Below, piece after piece: positions 11,481 to 22,790 of a DNA stretch of 64,000 bases. Under the pieces are notes generated by a model, which was not told the DNA's origin, did no database searches, and was given only the letters and a program-made list of their open reading frames with translations. The first letter of the stretch is position 1; each line of letters starts with the position of its first letter. The position numbers and the translations under genes were made by a program. Origin of the DNA: Budorcas taxicolor (Eukaryota; Chordata; Mammalia; Artiodactyla; Bovidae); contig NC_068912.1 of the NCBI RefSeq assembly GCF_023091745.1, forward strand, positions 74,573,067 to 74,637,066, given 5' to 3'.

Positions 11481-12356
11481 AAAAAAGACAGTAATGTATC
11501 CATCTGGCATATAAAAAATAAATTTTTTGACAATATACTATTGTCATTATAGGGAGTTTTCTAGGGTCTGGAGAGGACACTAAGAGATAAATTTGATTGT
11601 GAAGGACAATTCAGTAAATAGCCAACAAGTGAAAATAAAACTAGAGATAGCTATCCTGCTGAGAGATAATTCATCTAAATTACATCCAAAATTAGCAAAG
11701 CATTCATGGGACTCTCTCAAGTTTGGTATGATACAAAGTCCCTAACATCTATAGAACTGGAAGACTATGTCAATAAATCCTGGCTTTTCCAAGTTGGCTA
11801 GAAAAGAACTTGCTCTGCATCCACAGAATTTACATGATGGGGTAGAAGCCCTGGACTGGGATTGAAGACTTTTAGTTCAAGCTCTGCCAGTGAGTTATGA
11901 TGGAGTAAGACAGACAATTTCCCAAGACAGAAAGTAAAAAGACAAGTTGAATCACTTGCACAGGGCTACAGGTATCAGAATTAGTTTGACTATTAAAAAA
12001 AAAGAGAAAACCCAAAGTAATCTCGGTTTAAGCAAAAGAAAAGAGGGTTGGTTACTGTCCAGGGCTGCTTGCTGATTCCACAGTCATCACCCCTTCCATT
12101 TTTGTGCTTTCTCTATTTCATTCTCAAGATTGTTCATGGTTCAGGCTGTCTACTGGAGAGCCTACCATCACATTCACATTCCAAAGAGTAGAAAGGGAGA
12201 AAGGGTATATCTTCTGCTGAATCAGCAACCTATAAGAGCATACTGCTTCTCCAAATACTATTGGGGTATAATTACTAAGAAAAAGAGATGAAGAAATGTT
12301 TGACAGCAGTATAAGAGATAGGAAATAGGTCTAGAGTTTTTTTTAAATCCATGTTG
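11481..12356. other. No gene; probable old unresolved repeat at 11,985-12,260
   Basis: An A-rich stretch at about 11,995 followed by pyrimidine-rich DNA looks like a decayed interspersed repeat, but the family was not recognised. Confidence 0.35.
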
Positions 12357-12895
12357 TAGTAGGGTGGTGGTTTTAAAATATGTCCAAAAATTATGTGACA
12401 CTCCTGTCTTTCAAAAGTGGAGTTTAATTCCCTTTCCCTTGAGTGTGGGCAGTGCTTAGTGATTCTAATGAATAAGACTGTGATGAAAGTGGCTGTAATA
12501 GATTTCTAAGACTAAGTCATAAAAGGCATTATGGTGTGTTTCTCTCTCTCTTTCTCTCTGTTTTCTCAGGGCAAGAGCCAGCAATCATGTCATCAGTACA
12601 CTCAAGGAAACTATGCATTGGTTCACAGGGCAAAAAACTAAAACCTCCTGCCAACAGCTGTGTGAGTGAGCCATCTTGGAAGCAGATTCCTGAGCCTCAG
12701 TCAAGCCTTCAGAAAACTGCAGCTCCTGCCAATATCTTGAGAGCAGCCTCATGAGAAGCTCTGAGCCAGAACCACTCTGCTAAACCATACCCTGATTCCT
12801 TACCCATCATAACTATACAAGATAAAAACCATTTGCCATCTTAAGCCACTAATATTTGGGATAAGTATGCAATGAATGATAACTAATACCAATGG
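12357..12895 (+). mobile_element. MaLR LTR (MLT1-like), near full length
   Basis: Starts tagtagggtggtggttttaa, has the diagnostic cccttgagtgtgggcagtg, a ggaagcagattcctgagcc-type block, and ends with cttaagccactaatatttgg and gataactaatac. Length about 540 bp. A solo or partial LTR with no internal coding region next to it. Confidence 0.8.
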
Positions 12896-12934
12896 CTAAA
12901 CTATCCAGAGACCAAAGAGACCCTGTCGTTTTTG

Positions 12935-13850
12935 TAGTCACCACATATTTACTGAGTACCTACTTGGACCAAGTAGTGTTCTAGACACTGGAGGTACATT
13001 CTAGAGATGATAAGCACACAGTTGGGTAAATAATATATGGGATGTCTAGAGGAAAAATAAATGCATGCCATCAGTCAAAGCATTAAACGCAGATAACAGA
13101 GGCTACAGTTGTTTCAGCAAAGGAATTTATTGAGGGTTAATAGAAAGTTCATACAATAACCCCTAGAATTCTACTAGAAAACTGACTTCTTAAGAGGGTG
13201 CTGCTGCTGTTACTGCTTCTGACATTTGTATCATGCTACCTTTGCCATAGTCAGGAAAGCTGCATTTGCTCCTGTTAACCTAGGAACTCATGGCTTCTAC
13301 TAACACTTGCATTAATATCATGAACTCCTATATTTGGCCTGTGTCACAGAGCTGGCTTCCAAATCAAAGCTTTCCTTCGGTTTTGGTGGTATCTACACTC
13401 CACTATCAAGAGAGGTCAGAAAATCCAGATTTTTTTTTTAAATTGTACATTAGAAAAGTTGGCATCTATAGCGTAGTCACAATATGAGAAACAATTAACA
13501 TGAGGAGAAGATGTGCAAAATAGTTGGGGAAATCATAAATGACACACATTTACTATACAGAGGAAGAGGCTGGAGAGTGAGAGCTACTTTAGACAGTGTG
13601 ATCGGGAGAAATATCCCTGAGAGGGCAATATCTTGACAGGGACCTGAAGGAAATAAAGGAGGAAGTTCAAAGGCCTTGAGGAAAATAGCACACTCGGTAT
13701 CTGAGAAACAGAAAATAGACCAGTGTAACTAAAGCAGAGCAAGTGGGAGGGATGGAAGGAGGAATAGAAGACAGAGGGGAAACTAACTGGGAGGCTAGTA
13801 GAGCTTTGTTAACTAGGAAAATGGGGCCAATGTAAGCCAGCTCCTCCACC
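12935..13850 (-). mobile_element. L2 LINE fragments, antisense, split
   Basis: The left piece (12,935-13,045: atatttactgagtacctact, gttctagacactgg) is the L2 3' end. The right piece (13,500-13,850: gagagctactttagacagtg, atcttgacagggacctgaag, aaaggccttgaggaaa) continues the same element. About 410 bp of other DNA (13,075-13,485) lies between. Confidence 0.7.
13075..13485. other. Unassigned insertion within L2
   Basis: Interrupts the L2 order. Contains aaaggaatttattgagggtt and a short gctgctgct run, which suggests an old interspersed repeat of uncertain family. No TSD was recognised. Confidence 0.4.
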
Positions 13851-13904
13851 TTTCTATTTGCTAAAGTATAGGCTAATAAATTATAAGTTGAGGGTAGGAG
13901 AAAT

Positions 13905-14122
13905 GGGACTTCCCAGGTGGCTCAAAGGTAAAGAATCTGCCTGACAATGCTGGAGACACATGTTCAGTCCTTGGGTGGGGAAGATCTCCTGGAGAAGGAT
14001 ATTGCAACCCACTCCAGTATTCTTGCCTGGAGAATTCCATGGACAGAGGAGCTTGGTGGGCTATGATCCATAACCTCGCAAAGAGTCAGACATGACTGAG
14101 TGACTGAACATGCACACACACA
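13905..14122 (+). mobile_element. Bov-tA SINE
   Basis: Head starts gggacttcccaggtggctca, with the B box decayed (gttcagtcctt). The Bov-A body ends in a cacacacaca-rich tail. Confidence 0.9.
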
Positions 14123-14218
14123 ACAGAAATTATTCCTTGAATTAAGCTTAGGATTTTCAGGACTTTTATCTTTGCCAGCTCTTTCCTCCACCTTAAAATA
14201 AATATACATATATACTGT

Positions 14219-14747
14219 TTGGGCTTCCCTGGTAGTTCAGTTGGTAAAGAAGCCACCAGCAATGCAAGAATTAAAGTGTTATTCACTAAGTTGTGTTCAA
14301 TTCTTTGCAATCCCATGAACTGTAACCCACCAGGCTCCTCTGTCCATGGGATTCTCCAGGCAAGAATATTGGAGTGGGTTGCCATTCCCTTCTTCAGGGG
14401 AATCTTCCCAACTCAGAGATTGAACCTGGGTCTCCCACATTGCAGGCAGATACTTTAGCACCTAAGCCACCTCCAATTCAATTCCTGGATAAGAAAGATA
14501 CCCTGGAGAAGGGATAGGCTACCCACTCCAGTATTCCTGGGCTTCCCTTGGTTCAGACAGGAAAGAATCTGCCAGCAGTGCAAAAGACCTGGGTTCAATC
14601 CCTGGGTTGGGAAGATTCCCTGGAGGAGGGCATGACAGCCCACTCCAGTATTCTTTCCTGGAGAATCCCCATGGACAGAGGAGTCTGGCAGGCTATAGTC
14701 CATGGGGTCACAGAGTCTGACAAATGAGCGACTAAGCATAGCACAGC
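14219..14747 (+). mobile_element. Dimeric Bov-tA, interrupted by a third copy
   Basis: Two tRNA-like heads in the same direction. The first unit starts at 14,221 and resumes at 14,472-14,538 after an inverted insertion. The second head (gggcttcccttggttcag) begins at 14,539, straight after cactccagtattcct. The whole is bracketed by atatactgt at 14,210-14,218 and 14,748-14,756, as if the dimer inserted as one unit. Compare 36,975-37,279, which has the same junction. Confidence 0.8.
14275..14471 (-). mobile_element. Bov-tA SINE nested in the dimer
   Basis: An antisense Bov-tA (Bov-A body, then a head ending cacctaagccacc) sits inside the head of the first dimer unit, so it inserted later. Its terminal gaagccc is lost. 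Confidence 0.85.
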
Positions 14748-14797
14748 ATATACTGTCTACCTTAATTTGATTCCCAATTTTGCTCTTAAAGCTCTTT

Positions 14798-14837
14798 TTG
14801 TTGTTGTTGTTGTTGTTTTCTTTTTTTTTTTTTTTTT
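14798..14837. repeat. (TTG)n followed by poly-T
   Basis: About seven TTG units and then a run of 17 T. Likely length-variable. Confidence 0.9.
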
Positions 14838-15586
14838 CCCTTTGCTGTATCACAGGCAAATACTTGAAGTAAGTAGACAGTTGAACTGGGATGGAATACC
14901 AGATATCTATTTGCAGAAGATGACAAAAAGTCTCCAAGAGAAGAATTCATTCTTAGGGAAGAGTTAAAGTACACTAGTTAGAGTCAGAGAAAAGCAGGCC
15001 AAGTGGGAGAAAAGAGATGACTTGGATACCACTTTGTCCTGCACAGATTTTTCTTGATCAAAGCACCTAAGACTAACTTGAATCCTAAGGGAAACAGCTA
15101 TAATAAAAACAGTAAAGTACTCAAAGACCTGCACTGGTACAAAATGGCATCACGCTGGTTCCAGAAACTTATGCAACGTGAGCAAGGACAGGAATGACCA
15201 CTAAAAAGATAGTCATTAAAAAAACAGACGCTGGCAATGACCAAGAATAGGGCTCATTTTTAGCACACCATGTTAGAGCTGCCTTTTTGGATATTATAGA
15301 AAACAGAAGACAGATATGACAGCGCCCTAGTGTAGAAAAGGAAAAACTTGGCTAATGCGAGGTAGCAAACAGGATCAGTTTGAGTCAGAAATGTGATGTG
15401 TGAAAATTCAGTTCTACTTGTCAAAAAGTATTAAAACTGTTCATTTTCACTGAATGGGAAAGAGTGAAGCCAGAAAAGTGACAACAATCCTCAGACTTAA
15501 ACAGGTTATATTAGAAGCATTCCTAAATACAAGAAGTTAGGGCAAATCCTTTGTTATATAATTGTATGTTTAAAATATTTTTGAGG
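14838..15586. other. No recognisable feature
   Basis: Unique-looking sequence with no convincing ORF. The long open frames across the poly-T are low-complexity artefacts. Confidence 0.45.
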
Positions 15587-15833
15587 GGCCAACTCTGTGC
15601 GACCCCATAGACGGCAGCCCACCAGGCTCCCCCATCCCTGGGATTCTCCAGGCAAGAACACTGGAGTGGGTTGCCATTTCCTTCTCCAATGCATGAAAGT
15701 GAAAAGTGAGAGTGAAGTCGCTCAGGCGTATCTGACTCTTAGTGACCCCATGGACTGCAGCCTACCAGGCTCCTCTGTCCATGGGATTTTCCAGGCAAAA
15801 GTACTGGAGTGGGTTGCCATTGCCTTCTCCATG
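15587..15833 (-). mobile_element. BOV-A2 SINE
   Basis: Antisense dimer of Bov-A monomers joined at ccaatgcatgaaagtgaaaa. The usual (CTG)n and gtcgcttcagtc start are missing at the left end. Confidence 0.9.
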
Positions 15834-16176
15834 AGGGAGAAGAGTCTAGTTTAAAAAGAAAACCCAGGAGTAAAGGTGAGGATTGGGTGGTATTATTAAA
15901 ACCCTGTAGCCAATTTCAGTTGCCTTGCTTTGTCCTCAGAGGTAAGTTATTCAAGTTTCCAAATCTACTGAGAATGAGTAGAAAGACAAAGCCTCCATGA
16001 ATAGCTGTTCATGTTGTACACTGAATAAAGATCCCACTTCCAAGAGATATATTTCATACCAATTCCAGCATTAAGAATTTGTATTTTATAACTCTTCTTG
16101 CCATAGTAAACACATTGCTTGAAGTAAGAGTTATTTTTTTTCCAAATTTCATTTGTACATGAGATACAGAAGGACA

Positions 16177-16286
16177 CAGAATGGATTGCCATTCCCTTCT
16201 CCAGAGGATCTTCCCAACCCAGGAACTGAGCCCTCGTCTCCTGCATTACAGGCAGATTCTTTACCATTTGAGCTACAGGGAAGTCA
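16177..16286 (-). mobile_element. Bov-tA head only
   Basis: Antisense tRNA-derived part plus the first Bov-A bases (gattgccattcccttctcc to gagctacagggaagtc). The Bov-A body is absent. Confidence 0.8.
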
Positions 16287-17122
16287 CAGAAGGATAAACC
16301 AAAGCCAAATAGCTATCAAGCTACCTTTATCCTCAGAAATGTTCCTTCAGGGTTTCTTTGTTTCAAGTCAGAGAATACATTAGGCTCAACTTTCCTGTTT
16401 CAGTTCAGGGCAACTTACAGCAAAAATGAAAAGTTTATCTGAGATGGCCTTTTTACTCTATCCAATAAGTTTCCATCAGAAAAACCTTCTTATCCAACCC
16501 TCATCTCTTCTATTACTCAAAGTATCAGGATACCCCCAGGCATCTCCAACAGGGACAACATTAGGAATCTAGCTAATCCTCTGAATCACAGGGGACCAAC
16601 TTTGCAAAGGCCACTACTTCCAAACACTGAGTATTTCTTCTGTGATTCCAAGTGAAACTCTACTCTGTAAAACACAATGCCCTTGTGAATCATGGGGTGG
16701 GAGACATTGGAACACTCATTATTTAGTACCTCTACCTTGGATCTTCAAGACGTTGTATCTGCTGCTCAGAAACATGCCATTTAAACTCTGAACAAGCATG
16801 AAGTATGTTAACTTCATCAGGTCTGTGACATTACTTGGAGTATAGCCTGCTCTAAGGCCTTAGAATCAAAACTAGTTAATCAGTTCAATCATGCGCTCCA
16901 TCTACAACATCTTCAGGCACTAAAATGAAGCCACCATTCCAGATTATTATGCCCTCATTCATTCTGTGCTTTGTTTTTCTTACTCTTTCTCTGTCTTCCA
17001 CAGAATCACAATTCACAGGCAAATACAACTGAAACTCAAAGTTCTGTCACTCTTCTCCAGTAAACTTTATCCACACCCTTCTTCCTAATTTATTGACTGC
17101 ACTACATCCATACTTTATGAAC
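16287..17122. other. No recognisable feature
   Basis: Unique-looking DNA with no gene or named repeat. Confidence 0.45.
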
Positions 17123-17275
17123 GAGACCCAGGTTTGTTCCATGGGTCAGAAAGACCCTCTGGAGAAGGGAATGGCAATCCACTCCAGTATTGTTGCCTGG
17201 AGAATCCCATGGACAGAGCAGCCTGGTGGGCTATAGTCCATGGGGTCACAATGGGTCGGACAAAACTAACCGAGT
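17123..17275 (+). mobile_element. Bov-tA SINE, 5'-truncated
   Basis: Begins in the head (gagacccaggtttgttcc) and runs through the Bov-A body to ggtcggacaaaactaac. Confidence 0.85.
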
Positions 17276-17505
17276 TTTTCACATCCATACATTATAAATT
17301 GGCCCCTTTAAAAAAATTTTTTCCAGTTACACAGTTTTATTATGTTATCTGTATTCTACTGAAACTCTCTCATTCTATCTTCCATGTAGAGGATAACTAC
17401 ATTAACTTCTCATTCATATTTTCTCTTTATCTTTCTGTGCTGTATTCTGAGTAATTACTTTAGACACATAATCCAGTTTCTTAATTCCCTCTTCTTAATT
17501 CTCTC

Positions 17506-19228
17506 AGCTATAGAATGGGAAAATCTAGAGATCTCTTCAATAAAATTAGAGATACCAAGGGAACATTTCATGCAAAGATGGGCTCCATATAGGACAGAAA
17601 TGGTATGGACCTAACAGAAGCAGAAGATATTAAGAAGAGGTGGCAAGAATACACAGAAGAACTATACAGAAAAGATCTTCACGACGAAGATAATCATGAT
17701 GGTTTGATCACTATCCTAGAGTCAGATATCCTAGAATACAAAGTCAAGTAGGCCTTATGAGGCATCACTATAAACAAAACTAGTAGAGGTGATGAAATTC
17801 CAGGTGAGCTATTTCAAATCCTCAAAGAGGATGCTGTGAAAGTACTGCACTCAAGATGCGAGCAAATTTGGAAAACTCAGCAGTGGCCACAGGACTGAAA
17901 AAGGTCAGTTTCATTCCAATCCTAAAGAAAGGAAATGTCAAAGAATGCTCAAACTACTGCATAATTGCACTCATCTCACACACTACTAAAGTAATGCTCA
18001 GAATTCTCCAAGCCAGGTTTCAACAGTATGTGAACTGTGAACTTCCAGATGTTCAAGGTGGATTTTAAAAAGGCAGAGAAACCAGAGATCAAATTGCCAA
18101 CACCCACTGGATCATTGAAAAAGCAAGAGAATACCAGAAAAACATCAACTTTTGCTTTACTGACTATGCCAAAGCCTTTGACTGTGTGGACCACAACAAA
18201 ATTCTTAAAGAGATGGGAATACCAGACCATCTAACCTGCCTCCTGAGAAATCTGTATGCAGGTCAGGAAGCAACAGTTAGAACTGGACATGGAGCAACAG
18301 ACTGGTTCCAAATCAGGAAAGGAGTACATCAAGGCTGTATACTATCACCCTGCTTATTTAACTTATATGCAGAGTACATCATGAGAAACGCTGGGCTGGA
18401 GGAAGCACAAGCTGGAATCAAGATTGCTGCAAGAAATATCAATCACCTCAGATATGCAGATGACACCACCCTTACAGCAGAAAGTGAAGAAGAACTAAAG
18501 CACTCCTTGTTGAAAGTGAAAGAGGAGAATGAAAACGTTGACTTACAACTCAACATTCAAAAAACTAAGATCATGGCATCTGATCCCATCACTTCATGGC
18601 AAATAGTTGGGGAAAGAGTGGAAACAGTGACAGACATTTTTGGGGGCTCCAAAATCACTGCAGATGGTGATTGCAGCCATGAAATTAAAAGACGCTTACT
18701 CCTTGGAAGATAAGTTATGACCAACCTAGACAGCATATTAAAAAGCAGAGACATTACTTTGCCAACAAAAGTCCGTCTAGTTAAAGCTATGGTTTTTCTG
18801 GTAGTTACATATGGATGTGAGAGATTAACTGTAAAGAAAGCTGAGCTCTGAAAAATTGATGCTTTTGAACTGTGGTGTTGGAGAAGACTCTTGAGAGTCC
18901 CTTAGACTGCAAGGAGATCCAACCAGTCCATCCTAAAGGAAAGCAGTCCTGAATATTCATTGAAAGGAGTGATGCTGAAGCTAAAACTCCAATACTTTGG
19001 CCACCTGATGGGAAGAACTGACTCATTGGAAAAGACCCTGATGCTGAGAAAGATTGAGGGCAGGAAGAGAAAGGGACGACAGAGGATGAGATGGTTAGAT
19101 GGTATTACCAACTTAATGGACATGAGTTTGAGTAAACTCTGGGGGTTGGCTATGGAGAGTGAAGCCTGGCTTGCTATAGTCCATGGGGTTGCAAAGAGTC
19201 GGACATGACTGAGCGACTGAACTGAAGT
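17506..19228 (+). mobile_element. RTE-BovB LINE, about 1.7 kb
   Basis: Begins at atagaatgggaaaatctaga, almost exactly where the 5.7-7.5 kb copy ends at its 5' side, and runs to the BovB 3' end (gagcgactgaactgaag). The endonuclease is absent. Several stops lie in the pre-RT part. No clear TSD. A CHR SINE lies 49 bp downstream. Confidence 0.92.
17856..18713 (+). pseudogene. BovB reverse transcriptase relic
   Basis: A 175-residue frame (18,186-18,713) carries the RT palm: GVHQGCILSPCLFNLYAEYI, then the catalytic RYADD at residues 89-93, and the thumb start EEELKHSLLKVKEENENV. The fingers lie upstream in another frame (17,856-18,068, GNVKECSNY and LPDVQGGF). Stops at about 17,590, 17,750 and 18,066 and a frame change near 18,150 abolish coding. 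The frame then ends at an in-frame taa near 18,712 within the LLLGR motif. Confidence 0.85.
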
Positions 19229-19276
19229 CCAATCTCTGATTGAAACCATCACTGAGTTCAACATTGTGTGTATTCT

Positions 19277-19603
19277 TTTTTATTTATTTATTTTCTATTT
19301 TTGGCTGTGCTGGATCTTTGTTGCTGTACAAGCTTTCTCTAGTTCCGGTGAGCAGGGGAAGCTACCCTCTAGTTGCAGTGCTCAGGCTTCTCATTAGGGT
19401 GGCTTCTCTTGTTGTGGAGTACAGTCTCTATGTGCATGAGCTTCAGTAGTTGTGGCTCCAAAGCTCTAGGGTACAGGCTCAGCAGTCATGAAGCACAGAC
19501 TTAGTTCCCTCATAGCATGTGGGATCTTCCTGGACTAGGGATCAAACCAGTGTCCCCTGAAATGCAAGACAGATTCTTAACCATTGGACCACCAGGCAAG
19601 CCC
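19277..19603 (-). mobile_element. CHR-type SINE with 18-bp TSD
   Basis: Antisense CHR-2-like element: ggctgtgctggatctttgtt, ctctagttgcagtgctcagg, repeated cttcagtagttgtggctcc units, then the tRNA-derived end cttaaccattggaccaccag. Flanked by near-identical 18-mers at 19,259-19,276 and 19,604-19,621 (16 of 18 match, starting caacattgt). Confidence 0.85.
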
Positions 19604-19621
19604 CAACATTGTCTATATTCT

Positions 19622-20244
19622 AATCTAGAATTTATATTTGTTTATTTTCCAAATATTCTTGGTTAAGGATATCCTGTTATTATTTTTTCACTTGTATGAT
19701 TACATTATGTCTGTACTACACAGGATAAGCCTGGAGTTACATTTCCCGAAATTTCCCCTCTCCATATAGTTTTGGCCTGGAGTCTACAAATGGGAAACCA
19801 TTGCAAAAAATATTGAAAGTGGGACAGAAAGAGAAGTTGCTATTTTCTGAAGGTAGCTGCATTAACAGCTCCTCAGTGGATCTGAGATTAAGAGCAGTTT
19901 CCCAACTCACTCTTGAAAGACACCTACTTCACTATTATGGGTAGGATAATTGATAGAACTTCCCTAGAGGTTGTGGGAAATGATTGTGGTTTCCCAATGA
20001 ACTCCAAAAAACCACACACTCCAATGACTCAGACTAAGAATACTGACGGTGACTTTAATAATTTTCCATTTCCTCCAAAGATATGACACTTCTAATTCCT
20101 TGAATTAATTTTTGAGAATTGAAATACATGAAGTAGCTTTTGTTTTTCTTACTGAACCTTGACTAATTACCCCAGGTAAAACTGATCATTTTCATCTTTA
20201 TGCCCATACTTTAGGAATACAGACATTGATTGCAGTAATTTTTA
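19622..20244. other. No recognisable feature
   Basis: Unique-looking AT-rich DNA. Confidence 0.45.
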
Positions 20245-20370
20245 AAAGTGTATTGTATTGTAATTATTAATGTATCTATACTCCTCCCCTCAACCTCTAC
20301 CCAGCATATTGTAAAACAGGTAGTTTTCTTTTAATTGTTGTATCTCTAGCATCTAGCATGATCCCCAGAT
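20245..20370 (+). mobile_element. Possible L2 3' fragment
   Basis: Order resembles the L2 end (ctcctcccctcaacctct, then gttgtatctctagcatctag). Weak and short. Confidence 0.35.
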
Positions 20371-21204
20371 TAACAGGACTAAAAAGAAATAATTTCTTTT
20401 TATTATCATGAACCATAATTATAAATCAGGTCAGAGAATTTTTCTTCAAGATACTCAACAGAGAACAGGACATTATCCACTTCCCCCAAGTGACACAATA
20501 GTTGTTTTTTTCCTAAACTTTATGTGCCTTGTAACTCCTCTTTCCAAAGTTTGTCCCATCCTCCAAGCAACAACAAAGGGGAAAAGTGCACCTACATCCT
20601 TTTCCATGTTTGGAAAATCTATTGTCTTTTACATACAAACATACACACACAACCAGACACACACACACATATTTTGTTATTTGCATTTAGCAATCTCACT
20701 TCATCAATAACTCAGGCAGTAGGTTCAGTTCACTATTTAACCTATCACCCCCAAATTCAGTTTACTCTCTTTCCACAACAGTTGTATAAAAATGTGCTAA
20801 ATAAATGTTTATGTAACATTTTTTACATTTGAAAAATCATATTCAGATGGAGCAGTTTAATGTATTCCCCTATTAATGTATCTGCATTTTGGATCACTCT
20901 GTCTTGCCTACAGTAAAAATGAGAGTTGCTCTAATTTTCCCACTGTTTGGTAAAAAGCAATGCTCAGATTTTGTTTGGCTGTGTTGTCTGGCATGGCTCC
21001 CCCAATTTCTGAGGAACAGTCCTGCTAAGCGTCACACTGCTTGAACAGAGTAGATCTCTTTGCAGCATAGTCATTCAAACATCCGTAGTTACCACCTCAC
21101 TGTTGGATAGATGAACAAATGAATGGATAAAAATCAAGCACATCCGTAATTACACTTAAAAGCCTATTTTTTAAGTGCCAAGAAGAGTAGAAATGAAATG
21201 AACA
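20371..21204. other. No gene; short (CA)n at about 20,640-20,672
   Basis: Two overlapping frames of about 100 codons at 20,408-20,832 are built partly on the CA tract and lack protein-like features. No named repeat. Confidence 0.45.
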
Positions 21205-21560
21205 TTTACTGATCTCAACTACATGGTAGTTGTTTTATCTACCTTATTTCATCTAATCACATGAACTAGATATTCAGTTCAGATCAGTCGCTCAGTCATG
21301 TCCAATTCTTTGCGACCCCATAGACTGTAGCACGCCAGGCTTCCCCGTCCATCACCATCTCCCAGAGCTTGCTCAAGCTCATGTCCATCGAGTGAGTGAT
21401 GCCATTCAACCATCTCATCCTCTGAACTAGATATTATCCTTGCCATTTAACAAAGGGAAAACTGAAGTTCAGAGAGATCATTTGCACAATTCATAAATAA
21501 AAGAATTAGGATTTGGACCCAGATTTATCTGGCTACAAAACTCCAACTCCTTCCATGACG
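21205..21560 (-). mobile_element. MIR SINE split by BovB
   Basis: Antisense MIR: catttactgatctcaactac to the tcatctaatcac region (21,205-21,274), then ccttgccatttaacaaaggg and aggatttggacccagattta (21,424-21,560). The two halves join cleanly if the BovB piece is removed. Confidence 0.75.
21275..21422 (-). mobile_element. BovB 3' end, 148 bp, with 13-bp TSD
   Basis: From cagttcagatcagtcgctca to ccatctcatcctc. The perfect duplication tgaactagatatt lies at 21,262-21,274 and 21,423-21,435, inside the MIR. A very short 5'-truncated insertion with a clearly readable target site. Confidence 0.9.
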
Positions 21561-22290
21561 ACTGCTTCGTGCTGATGCTCCAATTTTTATGAATTGTTAA
21601 GAATGTCTTATGAAGAATGATCTACTAAATCAAACATATTACTTGTGACTTCCAAGTTGTAAAGATGTCAGATATACTTTATTTTTCAGATAAAACTCAA
21701 AAATATTTTATGAGAACCTGACCCATAATGCACATTCTAAATAGTTATCAAATATATTAAATAAATAATAAAATAAATGTTTTGCTTTTACATAGAAACT
21801 GGAAGTGAGGATCACAGATTGCAAAAATAAAGTATATCAGCGATCTGTCATTTCCTTTTTTTAGATTATTTTAGTTATTAATGCAAACCGTACCTTCAGT
21901 TATATTATTTAGCTCCTAGTTCAGAGTCCACAGGTTACCATAGTGACAAAGTGCCAGCACTTTATTCAAGCATAAGACACCCTTGCTATGAGGTAAGTAA
22001 GCTACCCATTCAATAAGCTACTGGTTATGATTCTTATATAGTCTCCCTTACATTATCAAATAACCAAAGTGAAGTTCATTGGATTTCATTTGACCTATGC
22101 ATAACTGTAAAGTCAAAACATATCTTAAGTTTTGCCAGCAACAAAACTTTCTTATGTATCAGCAACCAGTAAGTAGTTTAAAAGGGAAGTGCTAGAACTT
22201 TCTTCTCATCATGCTAGCTAATATACCCTACTCTGTTTATTCTTGGGCATAAATAAAAATAGATTGATGTTTAATGACACTGATGTTTAA
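21561..22290. other. No recognisable feature
   Basis: AT-rich. No gene or named repeat was recognised. Confidence 0.45.
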
Positions 22291-22420
22291 CAATGATGGT
22301 AATAAAAGTAGCTAAGATTTATTGAGCACTAAACAAGTTGTACTTTACCTACATTATCTCATTTAGCCATTATCGTAAAGGTTCTCTCATCTCTATTTTA
22401 CAGATGATGAAAATTGAATT
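22291..22420 (-). mobile_element. MIR SINE
   Basis: gctaagatttattgagcact, cattatctcatttagcc and attttacagatgatgaaaat give the standard antisense MIR order. Confidence 0.8.
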
Positions 22421-22644
22421 CTAATCTTGACTAAAGTGTTATTCCTGGTGAGCCCATAGAGAATCAGTCATATTCTTATGAAGCTAGCCTTTCACAGTTT
22501 CTTTAATAAGTTGAGCAATTTTCAAAGCCCTGTGAACAATTTATAGAATTTTAAGAACTGAGTTAAGTCCTTCACTGGCCAAGTATCCTTATGCAAGTAA
22601 CTTGATAGAATCATAATAATACACTAAATACAATTTGTGTATTG

Positions 22645-22790
22645 TCTATTTCCTTCACAAATATGTTAATTTCATTAGGGCAGAGAGCTGGTCTTTCTTG
22701 TTCAGAGTTAAACAGTGCATTTGTACCAGCATAACGTAGGTTCTCAGAAGTAGCTGAATGAGAGAGCAAGCAGATACGTGAATGAATGAT
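22645..22790 (+). mobile_element. L2 3' end
   Basis: Sense L2 terminus: ttcattagggcagagagctg, then gtaggttctcagaagtag and gaatgaatga at the end. Confidence 0.65.

Noticed and set aside
14455..14937. 160-codon minus-strand frame
   Set aside because: Built from Bov-tA antisense sequence plus a poly-Lys/Asn/Gln stretch encoded by the (TTG)n/poly-T tract.
17480..19240. TSD for the 17.5-kb BovB (aattctctca versus aatctctgat)
   Set aside because: Needs an indel and mismatches in a 10-mer; not better than chance.
20408..20832. Two overlapping frames of about 100 codons
   Set aside because: They share a CA-rich low-complexity core, with no motif, no splice context and no homology I can recall.
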